Shown here one piece after another: positions 1-8,949 of a stretch of DNA of 64,000 bases. How positions within the stretch are numbered: position 1 is the first letter of the stretch; every line of letters starts with the position of its first letter. Origin of the DNA: Dokdonella_A sp044227025. GTDB taxonomy: Bacteria > Pseudomonadota > Gammaproteobacteria > Xanthomonadales > Rhodanobacteraceae. The stretch covers positions 682,001 through 746,000 of the forward strand of contig NZ_JBGAFX010000001.1 of NCBI RefSeq assembly GCF_044227025.1, read 5' to 3'. Below the pieces are notes generated by a model. That model was not told where the DNA came from. It saw only the letters and a list, made by a program, of their open reading frames with translations, and ran no database searches. Both the position numbers and the translations under genes were made by a program.

Positions 1-1134
1 GCCGCGCAACCACCGGCCGTGCTGACGACGTTCGGCGACGGCGACATCGCGGCCGTGCTCGCCCATCCGGATGCCGGACTGCCGGCGCCGGCGCAGACGG
101 TCGGCAGCGGTTTCGGCAGCGCGGTGGATCCGCACGGCCTCGACTTCGTGCGCGTCGACGAAGTGCTCGTCGCGGATTTCACGCTGCCGCAGCTCGCGCG
201 CCTGCGCGTCGGCGACGCCAGCGTGCGCGGCGTGATCACGCTCTCGACGCGCACGAACGCGAACGGCACGCTCGCGGTGTCACCGAACGGGAACTATGCG
301 CTCAGCTTCGGTGAAAGCAGCGGCGGCGTCGCCGAGTCGGCGGTGGTGAGCGGATTCGGCAGCGGTGCGATCCGCGTGCAGGCCGGAGCGCCGAACCTGC
401 GCGTACGCCGCTTCGTCACCGCGGCGATCGACTTCGATCGGTCTGGGCGAGCCTATGTCTGCCATACCACCGGCGTCGCCGCGCTCGATCCGCCCTACGC
501 CGCTACGCTGTTCGACGTCGCCTTGCCGACGACGACCTCGACGTCCGTGTGCCGGCTGAGTCGCGACGGCCAGCACCTGTTCGTCACGCGCGCGAGCGCC
601 GGCATCGGCATCGCGACCGCTCCGTTCTCGGCTGCAACGATACCGACCGTGATCGCCGCACCCGCCGGTGTCGGCGCGCTCGGTGCGATCGGCGTTTCGC
701 CGGACGGCAACGCGGTGCTGGTCGCGCAGACGAACCCGGCCAACGCAGGTGCAACCCGTGCGCGGCTGTTCCTGCTGCGCGCGCCCTATACCCCTGCGGC
801 GACGATGCAGGAGCTGGTCTTGCCGGCGGCCGTCAGTGGCAGCACCTGCACGCCGGCCAGCGGCGGCACGTCGCAGTGCCCGGGTTTCGAGGACATCAGC
901 GTGAGTCCGGACGGTCGCCTCGCGATCGTCACCGGCAACAGTTCGGTGCAGGACACGGGTTTCAGCGGCCGCGCTCCCCTGCTCGTGATCACCGATCCGT
1001 TCGAGGACGCCACGCGCGCGATGCATGCGGTAACGATCGGTACCGCGGCCAGCGCGAACGAGGGGCGCGGCACCGGCAGCGTGCGCATCGAACCGGCGGA
1101 CCTGCGCATCTTCGCGGACGGCTTCGAGCACTGA
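1..1134 (+). CDS. Secreted beta-propeller-like protein, 5' end missing
   Basis: The frame is open from base 1, and the first possible start (GTG at 19) lies inside continuous coding sequence, so the N-terminus is most likely off the window. About 377 residues are visible. They contain repeated segments of the type 'SPDGxxAxV' (for example around residues 95, 235 and 300), typical of WD40/YncE-like beta-propellers. The last residues read D-L-R-I-F-A-D-G-F-E-H, the same tail found on five exported proteins at 34-42 kb. No catalytic residues were recognised. Likely an exported or surface propeller; the function is unknown. Confidence 0.75.
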   Translation, partial: AAQPPAVLTTFGDGDIAAVLAHPDAGLPAPAQTVGSGFGSAVDPHGLDFVRVDEVLVADFTLPQLARLRVGDASVRGVITLSTRTNANGTLAVSPNGNYALSFGESSGGVAESAVVSGFGSGAIRVQAGAPNLRVRRFVTAAIDFDRSGRAYVCHTTGVAALDPPYAATLFDVALPTTTSTSVCRLSRDGQHLFVTRASAGIGIATAPFSAATIPTVIAAPAGVGALGAIGVSPDGNAVLVAQTNPANAGATRARLFLLRAPYTPAATMQELVLPAAVSGSTCTPASGGTSQCPGFEDISVSPDGRLAIVTGNSSVQDTGFSGRAPLLVITDPFEDATRAMHAVTIGTAASANEGRGTGSVRIEPADLRIFADGFEH

Positions 1135-1167
1135 CGCGCCGGGGCGAGCCGCGCCTGCAGTCTTGCT

Positions 1168-2130
1168 TCATTCCGCCGCGGCGACGCGCAGGTAGATCGT
1201 CCACAGCGCGATGTCGTTGGCCTTCTCCGCCGTGCCGCCAGCGGCGGCCATCTGGCTGTCCTGCAGCGCGAGCCCGGCGTCACTCCACGCCGCGCCCTGG
1301 CTGAAATCGGTCAGCGCACGCGAGAACACGTTCACCGGCGACTCGCGTTCGAGTTGCGCCGCGCCCGTGAAGTCGACGCCGGCCTGGGCAATCAGCACGC
1401 GGCAGGCACCGCTGCGGCAATCGATGGAGATCAGCGACGGGTGGCTGTTGTCCATGTGCAGGTTCGCGAGCCAGTTGGCGAAGACGTCGTGCACGATCGC
1501 CTGCGTGGCCTTCGCGCCATCGCCGCCTTCGTCATGCGCTTCGTAGGCCTGCTGTGCGGCGACCGCACGCGCGTCCTGCGCGTCGTTGCCGTGCGGATCG
1601 TCGAGGGCTTCGATGCGCTGCGCGAACAGGTCGGCTGCACGCTCGTCGTGCGGATCGGGCTTTGTCGCCGGTGACTGCGCACCATGCGCATCCTCGCCGG
1701 GCCGCGATCCGGCATCGGCTGCGCCGGCAGGCGCGTCTGCCGACGGCGACATGCCCGCGATCTCTTCGGCCGTGGCCGGTTGTGCAGGCGCCGCATCGCG
1801 GGGCGCCGCATCGTCGGGCGCGACAGCCGGTGCGGGATCGACGGGTGTTTCATCCGCGCCGTCCTTCGCTGCATCGACTTGGGCCGGCGTCGCCATCGAG
1901 GGCGGGCGCGGGGCAGCGGCTACGGGTGCGGGCGGGGGCAATGCCGGCGCAGGCTCGGGCATCGCCGTTGCCGGCACTGCGGGGGGCGCCGACCGTGCCG
2001 GCGACGGCGACGGCAGCTGCACGAGCGGCGCGCGCGTCCCGGATGCCGGCTCGCGCGGAAGCAGGAACCAGGCCGCACAGGCGAGCAGCGCGAAAACGGC
2101 GGCGGATACGAGCAGGGTCTGGCGCTGCAT
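1168..2130 (-). CDS. Membrane-anchored hypothetical protein with Pro/Ala-rich linker
   Basis: 320 residues from the ATG at 2130; the frame stays open further upstream but that part has no coding character. One hydrophobic segment lies at about residues 6-24, followed directly by a long Pro/Ala-rich, then acidic low-complexity stretch (about residues 25-150). The C-terminal globular part (about 190-320) has two close cysteines (D-C-R-S-G-A-C-R) and ends in a region rich in Ala. This architecture suggests an inner-membrane anchored protein with a periplasmic C-terminal domain held off the membrane by a flexible linker. It converges with the preceding gene. I do not recognise the family. Confidence 0.65.
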   Translation of the reverse strand: MQRQTLLVSAAVFALLACAAWFLLPREPASGTRAPLVQLPSPSPARSAPPAVPATAMPEPAPALPPPAPVAAAPRPPSMATPAQVDAAKDGADETPVDPAPAVAPDDAAPRDAAPAQPATAEEIAGMSPSADAPAGAADAGSRPGEDAHGAQSPATKPDPHDERAADLFAQRIEALDDPHGNDAQDARAVAAQQAYEAHDEGGDGAKATQAIVHDVFANWLANLHMDNSHPSLISIDCRSGACRVLIAQAGVDFTGAAQLERESPVNVFSRALTDFSQGAAWSDAGLALQDSQMAAAGGTAEKANDIALWTIYLRVAAAE

Positions 2131-2260
2131 GCGGGTCTCGGCGTGCGACGACGGTGGATTGTCGCCCACGCGGCGCGCGCCTGCACGCCTCGTGTGCACG
2201 CCGGCGCGTCCGGGACTACGATGGCTGCGCCATCGCCTGGCGCAACCTTGGGGATCGACC

Positions 2261-2860
2261 ATGAAGACGACGTTTTTCGCCGCAGTCACGTTCGCGTTCG
2301 CAATCGCGGGTCCGGCCGGCGCGGAAGAGCCCGCGCAGCCGAAGATGAGCAAGGAACAGCAGGAAATGATGGCCGCGTACGAGCGCATGGGCGCGGTACG
2401 CGCCGAGCAGCACCAGCTCGAATACTTCGTCGGCGACTGGAGCACGAAGAGCACGATGTGGATGGACCCGAAGGCGCCGCCGCAGGTCAGCGAAGGCAAG
2501 TCGCACAGCGAGGCGATCTTCGGCGGCCGCTACATCGAGACGAAGTTCGAAGGCAACATGATGGGCGAATCGTTCAGCGGCCGCGGCACGATGGGTTACG
2601 ACAATCTCGGTGGCCGCTTCTTCATCACCTGGATCGACAGCATGTCGACGGGGTTCTGGCTCTCGTACGGCAGCTACGACAAGGCGAGCAACAGCTACAC
2701 CTATCGCGGCTCGATGCCGGATCCGATGGCACCGAAGACGAACGTCGCCGTGCGCGTGGTCGTGCGCATCATCGACCCGAGCCATTACACGTTCGAGTGG
2801 AACGAGACGCACAAGGGCAAGGAAGCGAAGACCATGCAGATCGAGTACACCAAGCTTTGA
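2261..2860 (+). CDS. DUF1579-like exported protein
   Basis: 199 residues from the ATG at 2261. A signal peptide (M-K-T-T then a hydrophobic core, cleavage near A-G-A-E-E) is followed by a charged segment. The globular domain has the sequence features I associate with DUF1579: 'YFVGDWSTKSTMWMD', 'FGGRYIETKFEG', 'GTMGYDNLGGRFFITWIDS' and a C-terminal 'YTFEWNETHKGKEAKTMQIEY'. These are calycin-like beta-strand patterns. The substrate is unknown. It starts about 130 bp from the divergent membrane-anchored gene and is followed by a REP-like element. The family assignment is from memory of motifs. Confidence 0.7.
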   Translation: MKTTFFAAVTFAFAIAGPAGAEEPAQPKMSKEQQEMMAAYERMGAVRAEQHQLEYFVGDWSTKSTMWMDPKAPPQVSEGKSHSEAIFGGRYIETKFEGNMMGESFSGRGTMGYDNLGGRFFITWIDSMSTGFWLSYGSYDKASNSYTYRGSMPDPMAPKTNVAVRVVVRIIDPSHYTFEWNETHKGKEAKTMQIEYTKL

Positions 2861-2926
2861 CCGGCACGGAAGGATAGCGAGCAGTGCGGCCAAGCCCCGC
2901 CTTTGCGCGCGGCTTCGACGGAACGT

Positions 2927-3023
2927 TGTAGGGCGGTACGCGCTTTGCGCGTGCCGCCGGTTCGTTTCGACCGAAGGTCGCCGCGGCGGCGGGACTCGCG
3001 CGATGCGCTCGACCCGCCCTACA
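2927..3023. repeat. REP-like palindromic element overlapping the uvrD stop
   Basis: The element begins TGTAGGGCGG (2927-2936) and ends with its exact reverse complement CCGCCCTACA (3014-3023). Just inside lies a strong hairpin, GGCGGTACGCG-CTTTG-CGCGTGCCGCC, with one G-T pair. The uvrD stop codon (3019-3021) lies within the right arm. It sits between two convergent genes and may act as a terminator or mRNA-stabilising structure. Elements with this GTAGGGCGG core are, to my knowledge, common dispersed REPs in gammaproteobacteria. Confidence 0.65.
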
Positions 3024-5277
3024 GGGACGAGAGGTTCGCGTAGGCGAGCACGAGGCGCTTGCGCCCGGCTGCGGCGAAATTCACTTCGACCAGGGTGTGC
3101 GCGCCGGCGCCCTCGTAGGCAAGCACGACGCCTTCGCCGAAGCTCGCATGGCGCACGCCCTGGCCGAGCTTGAACGGCATCGCCGTTTCCTGCAGCACGG
3201 CGCGGCCGGCAAATGCGGGGCGGCTGACCTGCACCTTCGGGCGCACCTCGTGCAACAGCTGCGGCGGGATCTCGCCGAGGAAGCGCGACGGCCGCGCGTA
3301 CGACTCGACCCCGTGCAGGCGGCGCGATTCGGCGTAGGTCAGCACGAGGTTTTCGCGCGCGCGCGTGATGCCGACATAGGCGAGCCGCCGTTCCTCCTCC
3401 AGCCGCCCCGGTTCCTCGGTCGACTTCTGGCTCGGGAACAGGCCGTCTTCAAGTCCGACCAGGAACACGTGCGGGAACTCGAGGCCCTTGGCCGAATGCA
3501 GCGTCATCAACTGCACGCAGTCCTGCCACGCCTCGCCCTGTCCCTCGCCCGCTTCGAGCGCCGCGTGCGAGAGGAATGCGGCGAGTTCGGACAGGCCGGC
3601 TTCGAGATCCTCCGGCGTGCGCCGGAAGCGCGCAGCGACATTCGAGAGTTCGTCGAGGTTCTCGACGCGCGACTCGGCGCTGCCGCGGCTGTCCTTCTCG
3701 TAGAAGTCGCGCAGGCCCGAACGCGCGAGCGCGTGTTCGATCTGCTCGGACAGTGCGAGCGGTTCGTCGACGTCCGCACTTTCGTTTGCGGACGCCGGCG
3801 TCGATCCTTCCAGCAGGCGTGCACCGGCAAGCGAAAACTCCGGCGTTCGCGAGGGCGCGAGGCAGTCGCGCGCGAGGCCCTCGATCAATTGCAGGAACGC
3901 GCGCAGCGCGTTCTTCGCGCGTCCGGCGAGCTGGTCGGCGCCGAGTTCGGCCAGCGCGGCTTCCCACAGCGACGCGTCGTCGCGGCGAGCGCGCTGGCGC
4001 AGGCCGTCGAGCGTGCGGTCGCCGATGCCGCGCGGGGGCGTGTTGACCGCGCGCTCGAACGCGGCGTCGTCGTGGCGGTTCGCGACCAGGCGCAGGTAGG
4101 CGAGTGCATCCTTGACCTCGGCGCGGTCGAAGTAACGCAGGCCGCCGTACACGCGGTACGCGATCGAGTGCTGGTTCAACTGTTCCTCGAACGTGCGCGA
4201 CTGCGCGTTCGAGCGATACAGGATCGCGTGGTCGGACGGTCGCGCGCCCGCGCGCAGGTGTTCGCGTACGCGCTCGACCACGTAGCGCGCCTCGTCCTGC
4301 TCGTTGTAGGACGCATACAGTTCGATCGGTGTGCCGGCTTCGCCGGCGGTCCACAGCTGCTTGCCGAGGCGGTCGGGGTTGTGTGCGATGACCGCGTTCG
4401 CGGCGGCGAGGATGTTGCCGGTCGAGCGGTAGTTCTGCTCGAGCCGGATCGTGCGCGCGCTCGGGAAATCGCGCAGGAAGTGCTGCACGTTCTCGACCCG
4501 TGCGCCGCGCCAGCCGTAGATCGCCTGGTCGTCGTCGCCGACGACGAACACCTGCCCGCTGGTTCCTGCCAATACGCGGATCCACGCGTACTGCAGCGTG
4601 TTGGTGTCCTGGAACTCGTCGATGAGCAGGTGGCGGAAGCGTTCGCGGTAGTGGCGCAGCAGCTCGTCGTTGTGCAGCCACAGCTCGTGCGCGCGCAGCA
4701 GCAGTTCGGCGAAGTCGACCAGGCCGGAGCGTCGGCACGCGTCCTCGTAGGCGCGATAGATGTCGATCAGCACGCGATGGTTCGCGTTGTAGCCGGCATC
4801 GAGCGCGTCGGGGCGCTTGCCTTCGTCCTTGGCCGCGTTGATGAACCAGCAGGCCTGGCGCGGAGGGAAGCGCGCCTCGTCGAGGCCCAGTCCCTGGATC
4901 GTGCGCTTGACCAGGCGCTGCTGGTCGTCCGAGTCGAGGATCTGGAACGTCTCCGGCAGCTTCGCCTCGCGCCAGTGGCGCCGCAGCAGGCGGTGCGCGA
5001 TGCCGTGGAACGTGCCGATCGTCAGGCCGCGCGCGCCTCCTTCGACCAGCGACTCGGTACGCCCGCGCATCTCGCCGGCGGCCTTGTTGGTGAACGTCAC
5101 GGCGAGCACCGACCACGGCGACGCGCGTTCGACCTGCAGCAGCCAGCCGATGCGGTGGGTCAGTACGCGCGTCTTGCCCGAGCCGGCGCCAGCCAGCACG
5201 AGATAGTGCCCGGCCGGTGCGGTCACCGCTTCGCGCTGTGCGTCGTTGAGACCGTCGAGCAGGTAGGAAACGTCCAT
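3019..5277 (-). CDS. uvrD: DNA helicase II (UvrD), superfamily 1A
   Basis: 752 residues, close to the usual UvrD length of about 720. Walker A is A-G-A-G-S-G-K-T at residues 29-36, after the Q motif 'LNDAQREAV'. Walker B is 'LLIDEFQDTN', followed by 'GDDDQAIYGWRGA' and 'RLEQNYRST' (motif IV region). The C-terminal motif V/VI residues are 'LMTLHSAKGLEFPHVF' and 'RRLAYVGITRAR'. The protein unwinds DNA 3' to 5' in nucleotide-excision and mismatch repair. The C-terminal 60 residues ('FKLGQGVRHASFGEGVVL') match the UvrD/PcrA tail that binds partner proteins. It starts at the ATG at 5277, divergent from the peptidase gene. Confidence 0.95.
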   Translation of the reverse strand: MDVSYLLDGLNDAQREAVTAPAGHYLVLAGAGSGKTRVLTHRIGWLLQVERASPWSVLAVTFTNKAAGEMRGRTESLVEGGARGLTIGTFHGIAHRLLRRHWREAKLPETFQILDSDDQQRLVKRTIQGLGLDEARFPPRQACWFINAAKDEGKRPDALDAGYNANHRVLIDIYRAYEDACRRSGLVDFAELLLRAHELWLHNDELLRHYRERFRHLLIDEFQDTNTLQYAWIRVLAGTSGQVFVVGDDDQAIYGWRGARVENVQHFLRDFPSARTIRLEQNYRSTGNILAAANAVIAHNPDRLGKQLWTAGEAGTPIELYASYNEQDEARYVVERVREHLRAGARPSDHAILYRSNAQSRTFEEQLNQHSIAYRVYGGLRYFDRAEVKDALAYLRLVANRHDDAAFERAVNTPPRGIGDRTLDGLRQRARRDDASLWEAALAELGADQLAGRAKNALRAFLQLIEGLARDCLAPSRTPEFSLAGARLLEGSTPASANESADVDEPLALSEQIEHALARSGLRDFYEKDSRGSAESRVENLDELSNVAARFRRTPEDLEAGLSELAAFLSHAALEAGEGQGEAWQDCVQLMTLHSAKGLEFPHVFLVGLEDGLFPSQKSTEEPGRLEEERRLAYVGITRARENLVLTYAESRRLHGVESYARPSRFLGEIPPQLLHEVRPKVQVSRPAFAGRAVLQETAMPFKLGQGVRHASFGEGVVLAYEGAGAHTLVEVNFAAAGRKRLVLAYANLSSL

Positions 5278-5339
5278 CCGTGCGATTGTAGCGGCGGGGC
5301 GCGTGCAAGGAACCGTGCGTTTGCCCGATCATCCGTTGC

Positions 5340-6713
5340 ATGCCGATCCTGATCGCGCTCCTGCTGCTGTTCGGTGCCACCCGCGCGGGCGCCGACGAGG
5401 CGCCGCACTACACGCTGCGCTACGACGCGAACGCGCGCACGATGGCGGTCGCGCTGTGCCTCGCGAACGCGGCGCCGGCGTTGCGCTTCTCGGGCGACGA
5501 CAGTGCGCCCCGCAATGTCGAAGCACCGCTGCGCTCGAGCGGCGGCGTGCTCGAGCGTGACGGCGACGGCTGGCGCGCACGTGACTGGCGCGCCGGCGAA
5601 TGCCTGCGGTACTCGGCGGACCTCGGCCGCATCGGAGATGCGCAGGCGCGTCGCAGCATGCTGCATGCGCGAGCAACCATCACCGACCCGGCCGGCTGGC
5701 TGCTGATGGTGGACGGCAGCGGCGACGCGCAGGCGCGTGTCGAGTTGCCAAAGGGCATCGCGATCTCGACGCCGTGGATACCGCTCGCGTCGAGCGACGG
5801 CGTGCGCCGCTTCCGCATTCCGCACACGCCCGCCGACTGGCTCGGGCGGGTCGCGCTCGGCGCATGCGACGAGCGCGTGATCGCGATGGGTGGGGGCCGC
5901 CTGCACGTCGCGCTCGGCGCCGGTGTCGACCTCGCGCAGCGCGACAAGCTGCTGCGCTGGCTGGAACGCGTGGGCCATGCGGCCATACCCGCCCATGGCC
6001 GCCTGCCGCTCACCGACGTGCAAGTGCTCGTGATCCCGGTCGGTCCGCAGCGCGAAGCGGTCGTGTTCGGCCAGTCCACGCGCGGCCAGGGCAACGGCCT
6101 GACCCTGTTCGTCGATCCGGCGCAGGGCGCCGGCGAGTTCGATCGCGACTGGGTCGCGGTGCACGAGTTCTCGCACCTGTTCCATCCGCACCTCGGCGCA
6201 CGTGGTGCCTGGCTCGCGGAAGGCCTCGCGACCTACTGGCAGAACGTGTTGCGCGCGCGTTCCGGTTTGCTCACGCCGCGTCGCGCGTGGGAAGAGCTCG
6301 CCGACGGTTTCGTGCGCGGCGCCCGCGACACGCGCGCGCGGGCGCGGGAGCTCGAGGACGCGTCGGCAGCGATGGAGCGCGACCACGAATTCACGCGCGT
6401 CTACTGGTCGGGCACCGCCTATTGGCTCGACGCCGACCTCGCCTTGCGGCGCGCGAGCGATGGCCGCATGAGCCTCGACGAGGTCCTGCGCCGGTTCGCC
6501 AGCTGCTGCCTGCCGAGCAAACGCGCATGGGCGCCCGAGGCCTTCGTCGAAAAGCTCGATGCGCTCGCCGGCAGCGACGTGTTCGCGCGGCGCTGGCGCG
6601 AATACCGCGCACTGCGCGTCTTCCCCGCCGCACCCGACCTCGAGTCACCCGCCGATGCGGCGATCCGTGCGGCGATCATGCGGCCGCTGCCGGCGCCGAA
6701 GGTCGAAGGCTGA
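5340..6713 (+). CDS. Exported gluzincin-like metallopeptidase
   Basis: 457 residues with a clear signal peptide (M-P-I-L-I-A-L-L-L-L-F-G, cleavage near A-G-A-D). A zinc site H-E-F-S-H is at residues 275-279 and a downstream 'WLAEGLATYW' places a third ligand Glu at about residue 294. The layout resembles the MA clan (M1/M61-like), but the spacing of 14 residues between H279 and E294 is shorter than the 18 of M1 enzymes. The N-terminal half is beta-rich with no recognisable motif. No ribosome-binding site is visible before the ATG. Probably a periplasmic peptidase of unknown substrate. Confidence 0.7.
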   Translation: MPILIALLLLFGATRAGADEAPHYTLRYDANARTMAVALCLANAAPALRFSGDDSAPRNVEAPLRSSGGVLERDGDGWRARDWRAGECLRYSADLGRIGDAQARRSMLHARATITDPAGWLLMVDGSGDAQARVELPKGIAISTPWIPLASSDGVRRFRIPHTPADWLGRVALGACDERVIAMGGGRLHVALGAGVDLAQRDKLLRWLERVGHAAIPAHGRLPLTDVQVLVIPVGPQREAVVFGQSTRGQGNGLTLFVDPAQGAGEFDRDWVAVHEFSHLFHPHLGARGAWLAEGLATYWQNVLRARSGLLTPRRAWEELADGFVRGARDTRARARELEDASAAMERDHEFTRVYWSGTAYWLDADLALRRASDGRMSLDEVLRRFASCCLPSKRAWAPEAFVEKLDALAGSDVFARRWREYRALRVFPAAPDLESPADAAIRAAIMRPLPAPKVEG

Positions 6714-6736
6714 CAGGGCATCTCGGCCGCTGTTTG

Positions 6737-6756
6737 GAGCCGAGCTTGCTCGGCTC
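6737..6756. terminator. Hairpin between convergent genes
   Basis: GAGCCGAG-CTTG-CTCGGCTC is a perfect 8-bp stem with a 4-base loop, located 24 bp after the peptidase stop and 78 bp past the end of the convergent small HEAGH gene. No T-run follows, so it may be Rho-assisted or only a stability hairpin. A second hairpin-forming stretch (GGAGC...GCTCC) follows near 6778-6799. Confidence 0.4.
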
Positions 6757-6833
6757 ATTCCGGGCCAGGTGCAGGAAGGAGCAACGGAGCAAGCTCCCCT
6801 GTGCAAAGCGAGGCCACCGCCCAATCCGCCACT

Positions 6834-7328
6834 TCAGTCGCGCAGCCAGCGCAGCATGTGCGGATACGGCGCCACGCCGCGGCGACGCGCGTCTTCGCCG
6901 ACTGCGCACAGGCCGAGTGCGGCAAGGCCGGCGACGCCGACGTAGACGCCGAGCGAGTACGACTGTGCGAGGCCGTGCGACTGGCCGCGATAGCCACCTG
7001 CGTGGAACAGGTCGGTGAGCGGCAGCGCGAGCTGCACGCTCGCCGCGTACGACCACGCGATCGACTCGACTTCGCCGCCGTGCTCGAAGTGCTGCTCGCT
7101 GGTCAACGCGTCGTCGAGCGCGCCACGCTGCGCCGCCGGCACGAGCGCGACGTGGCCGGCCTCGTGCAGGAGATCGGCCGGCCAGGCGAGGCGCGCCGGG
7201 TCGTACACGAGTTCGCCGCGCGTGATGCGGATGCCGGGCAGGAACGTGTCGCCGTCGAGCGTCGCCGCGCGCGGCGGCAGGCCGATGCGGGCGAGGAACG
7301 GCACGATGCGTTCGAGCATGGAATCCAT
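6834..7328 (-). CDS. Small HEAGH-motif protein encoded after an AAA+ ATPase
   Basis: 164 residues from the ATG at 7328. The protein contains 'LLHEAGHVAL' near residue 54, an HExxH zinc-binding pattern identical in its five residues to that of FtsH (M41) proteases. A second block, 'SEQHFEHGGEVESIAWSYAASVQLALPL', follows, with further His/Glu candidates. The last third is Gly/Ala-rich and moderately hydrophobic. The start codon lies 9 bp after the stop of the AAA+ gene on the same strand, so the two are almost certainly co-transcribed. No named family was recognised; a metallopeptidase or zinc-binding partner of the ATPase is an inference. Confidence 0.65.
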   Translation of the reverse strand: MDSMLERIVPFLARIGLPPRAATLDGDTFLPGIRITRGELVYDPARLAWPADLLHEAGHVALVPAAQRGALDDALTSEQHFEHGGEVESIAWSYAASVQLALPLTDLFHAGGYRGQSHGLAQSYSLGVYVGVAGLAALGLCAVGEDARRRGVAPYPHMLRWLRD

Positions 7329-7337
7329 GTGCGGCGC

Positions 7338-8867
7338 TCAGTCCGCCGGCACCGTGCGACCGCGCGCCCACGAGCGCAATGCGCCGACCTTCTCCGCCAT
7401 CAGCACCGACAGCGGACGCGTGTTCGCGCACTCGGCGAGCAGTTGCGCCTGGCTCGGCGCCTTGCTGCGTTCGGCCGCGGCGGCGTACAGCGCGGCGACG
7501 ACGATCTGTTCGATCTCGGCGCCGGAGAAGCCGCCGCTTGCGGCGGCGAGTGCGTCGATCGCGTACTCGTCCGGGTCGAGTCCGCGCTGGGCGAGGTGCA
7601 GGCGGAACACTTCCGCGCGCGTCCCGGCGTCCGGCAGGTCGACGAAGAAGGTCTCGTCGAAGCGGCCCTTGCGCAGCAGTTCGGCCGGCAGCTGCTGCAC
7701 TTCGTTCGCGGTCGCGACGAGGAACACCGGTGCCTTGCGCTCGGCCATCCACGTCAACAGGTAGCCGAGCACGCGGCGCGACACGCCTTCGTCCTCGCCC
7801 GAGGTCGACAGCGCCTTCTCGATCTCGTCGATCCACAGCACGCACGGCGCGAGCAGTTCGGCGCTCCGCAGCGCCTCGCGCAGGTTGCGCTCGGTTTCGC
7901 CGTGGTACTTGTTGTAGAGCGTGCCGAAGTCGAGCCGCACCAGCGGCACGCCGAAGCCGCCGGCGGTCGCCTTCGCGGCGAGGCTCTTGCCGCAGCCCTG
8001 CACGCCGAGCAGCAGCATGCCCTTGGGCGGGTCGACCTTGACCGAGAGTTTCTCGCCGAGGAAGGCCGGCTTGCGTTGCGCGATCCATTGTTTGAGGCGC
8101 GCGAGGCCGCCGACACGCGCGAACTGCGCGGTTTCGTATTCGAAATGCAGCAGGCCGTCGCGGTCGAGCAGGGCATGCTTGGCGCGCGCGAGTTCGGGCA
8201 GGTCGTTCGGACCGATCGCACCGTCGTCGTAGATCAGCTTGCGCGCGATGCGCCGCGCATCGTCGAGTGCGAGTCCGACCAGGTTGCGCACGATCGCGCG
8301 CGCGGCGTCGGCATCGACGGTGACGCGGCGGCCATCGTGGTCGCGCGAGTAGCGGAATGCTTCCTCTCGCAGCATCGCGGCGAGGGCTTCCTTGTCGGGC
8401 AGGGCGAACTCGAAGCGGGTCACGCTCGCCGCGAGTTCCTCCGGCAGTTCGATGCCGGCGCCGACCAGCACCAGGGTGTGTTCGGCCGAATCCTGCCGCT
8501 GCACGATCTCGCGCAGAAGGCGCAGCGTCATCGGGTAGCGCAGGTAGGGCTGGAAGTCGAGCAGCAGGTAGACGCCGGGATCGCGCGCGCGCTTGATCGC
8601 CTGCAGGCTGAGACTCGCGTCCGGTGCCTCGCGCATCGATTCGTCGTCGTCCGGGTCGAGCACGAGGTCGAGCCGCTCCAGTCCGCCGGTGATGCGCCAG
8701 CGCCAGAGCGGTCGCAAGGCCTGCGAGATCGCGTGGCGGAACCCCTCGATCACGCCGTTCTCATCGGCGGATTCGACCAGCAGCAGCGGCGTGCGGGCCC
8801 GGAGCAGGGTGGCGAGATCCTGGTTTCTGCTCACGATCGATGGCGCGCGACGCGTCGGGGAAAGCAT
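7338..8867 (-). CDS. Ycf46-like AAA+ ATPase
   Basis: 509 residues. The N-terminal half (to about residue 235) matches the helical and degenerate ATPase-like region seen in Ycf46-type proteins ('VYLLLDFQPYL', 'RLLREIVQR', 'LVLVGAGIELPEEL'). The C-terminal AAA module has Walker A 'GVQGCGKSLAAK' (about residues 278-289), Walker B 'CVLWIDEIEKAL', sensor-1 'FLVATANEVQQLP' and arginine-finger region 'ELLRKGRFDETFFVDLP', plus 'GGFSGAEIEQIV' in the lid. It is probably a protein-remodelling ATPase. The chosen start is the ATG at 8867; GTG at 8834 is an alternative because residues 1-11 look unconserved. It is translated just ahead of the HEAGH gene. Confidence 0.85.
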   Translation of the reverse strand: MLSPTRRAPSIVSRNQDLATLLRARTPLLLVESADENGVIEGFRHAISQALRPLWRWRITGGLERLDLVLDPDDDESMREAPDASLSLQAIKRARDPGVYLLLDFQPYLRYPMTLRLLREIVQRQDSAEHTLVLVGAGIELPEELAASVTRFEFALPDKEALAAMLREEAFRYSRDHDGRRVTVDADAARAIVRNLVGLALDDARRIARKLIYDDGAIGPNDLPELARAKHALLDRDGLLHFEYETAQFARVGGLARLKQWIAQRKPAFLGEKLSVKVDPPKGMLLLGVQGCGKSLAAKATAGGFGVPLVRLDFGTLYNKYHGETERNLREALRSAELLAPCVLWIDEIEKALSTSGEDEGVSRRVLGYLLTWMAERKAPVFLVATANEVQQLPAELLRKGRFDETFFVDLPDAGTRAEVFRLHLAQRGLDPDEYAIDALAAASGGFSGAEIEQIVVAALYAAAAERSKAPSQAQLLAECANTRPLSVLMAEKVGALRSWARGRTVPAD

Positions 8868-8949
8868 GCAAGCCTAGCACGGGCGGATACGGCATAATTC
8901 GCGGTCCTGCGCGGCCATCGCCCGCCTCCCGCCCGTACGAAAACACGCC

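Noticed and set aside
1586..2260. N-terminal extension of the DUF1579-like gene
   Set aside because: The extension is antisense to the Pro/Ala-rich membrane protein, and a signal peptide starts precisely at the ATG at 2261.
3097..5352. Long plus-strand frame opposite uvrD
   Set aside because: The translation has no motif and mirrors the codon pattern of uvrD; uvrD is certain on the other strand.
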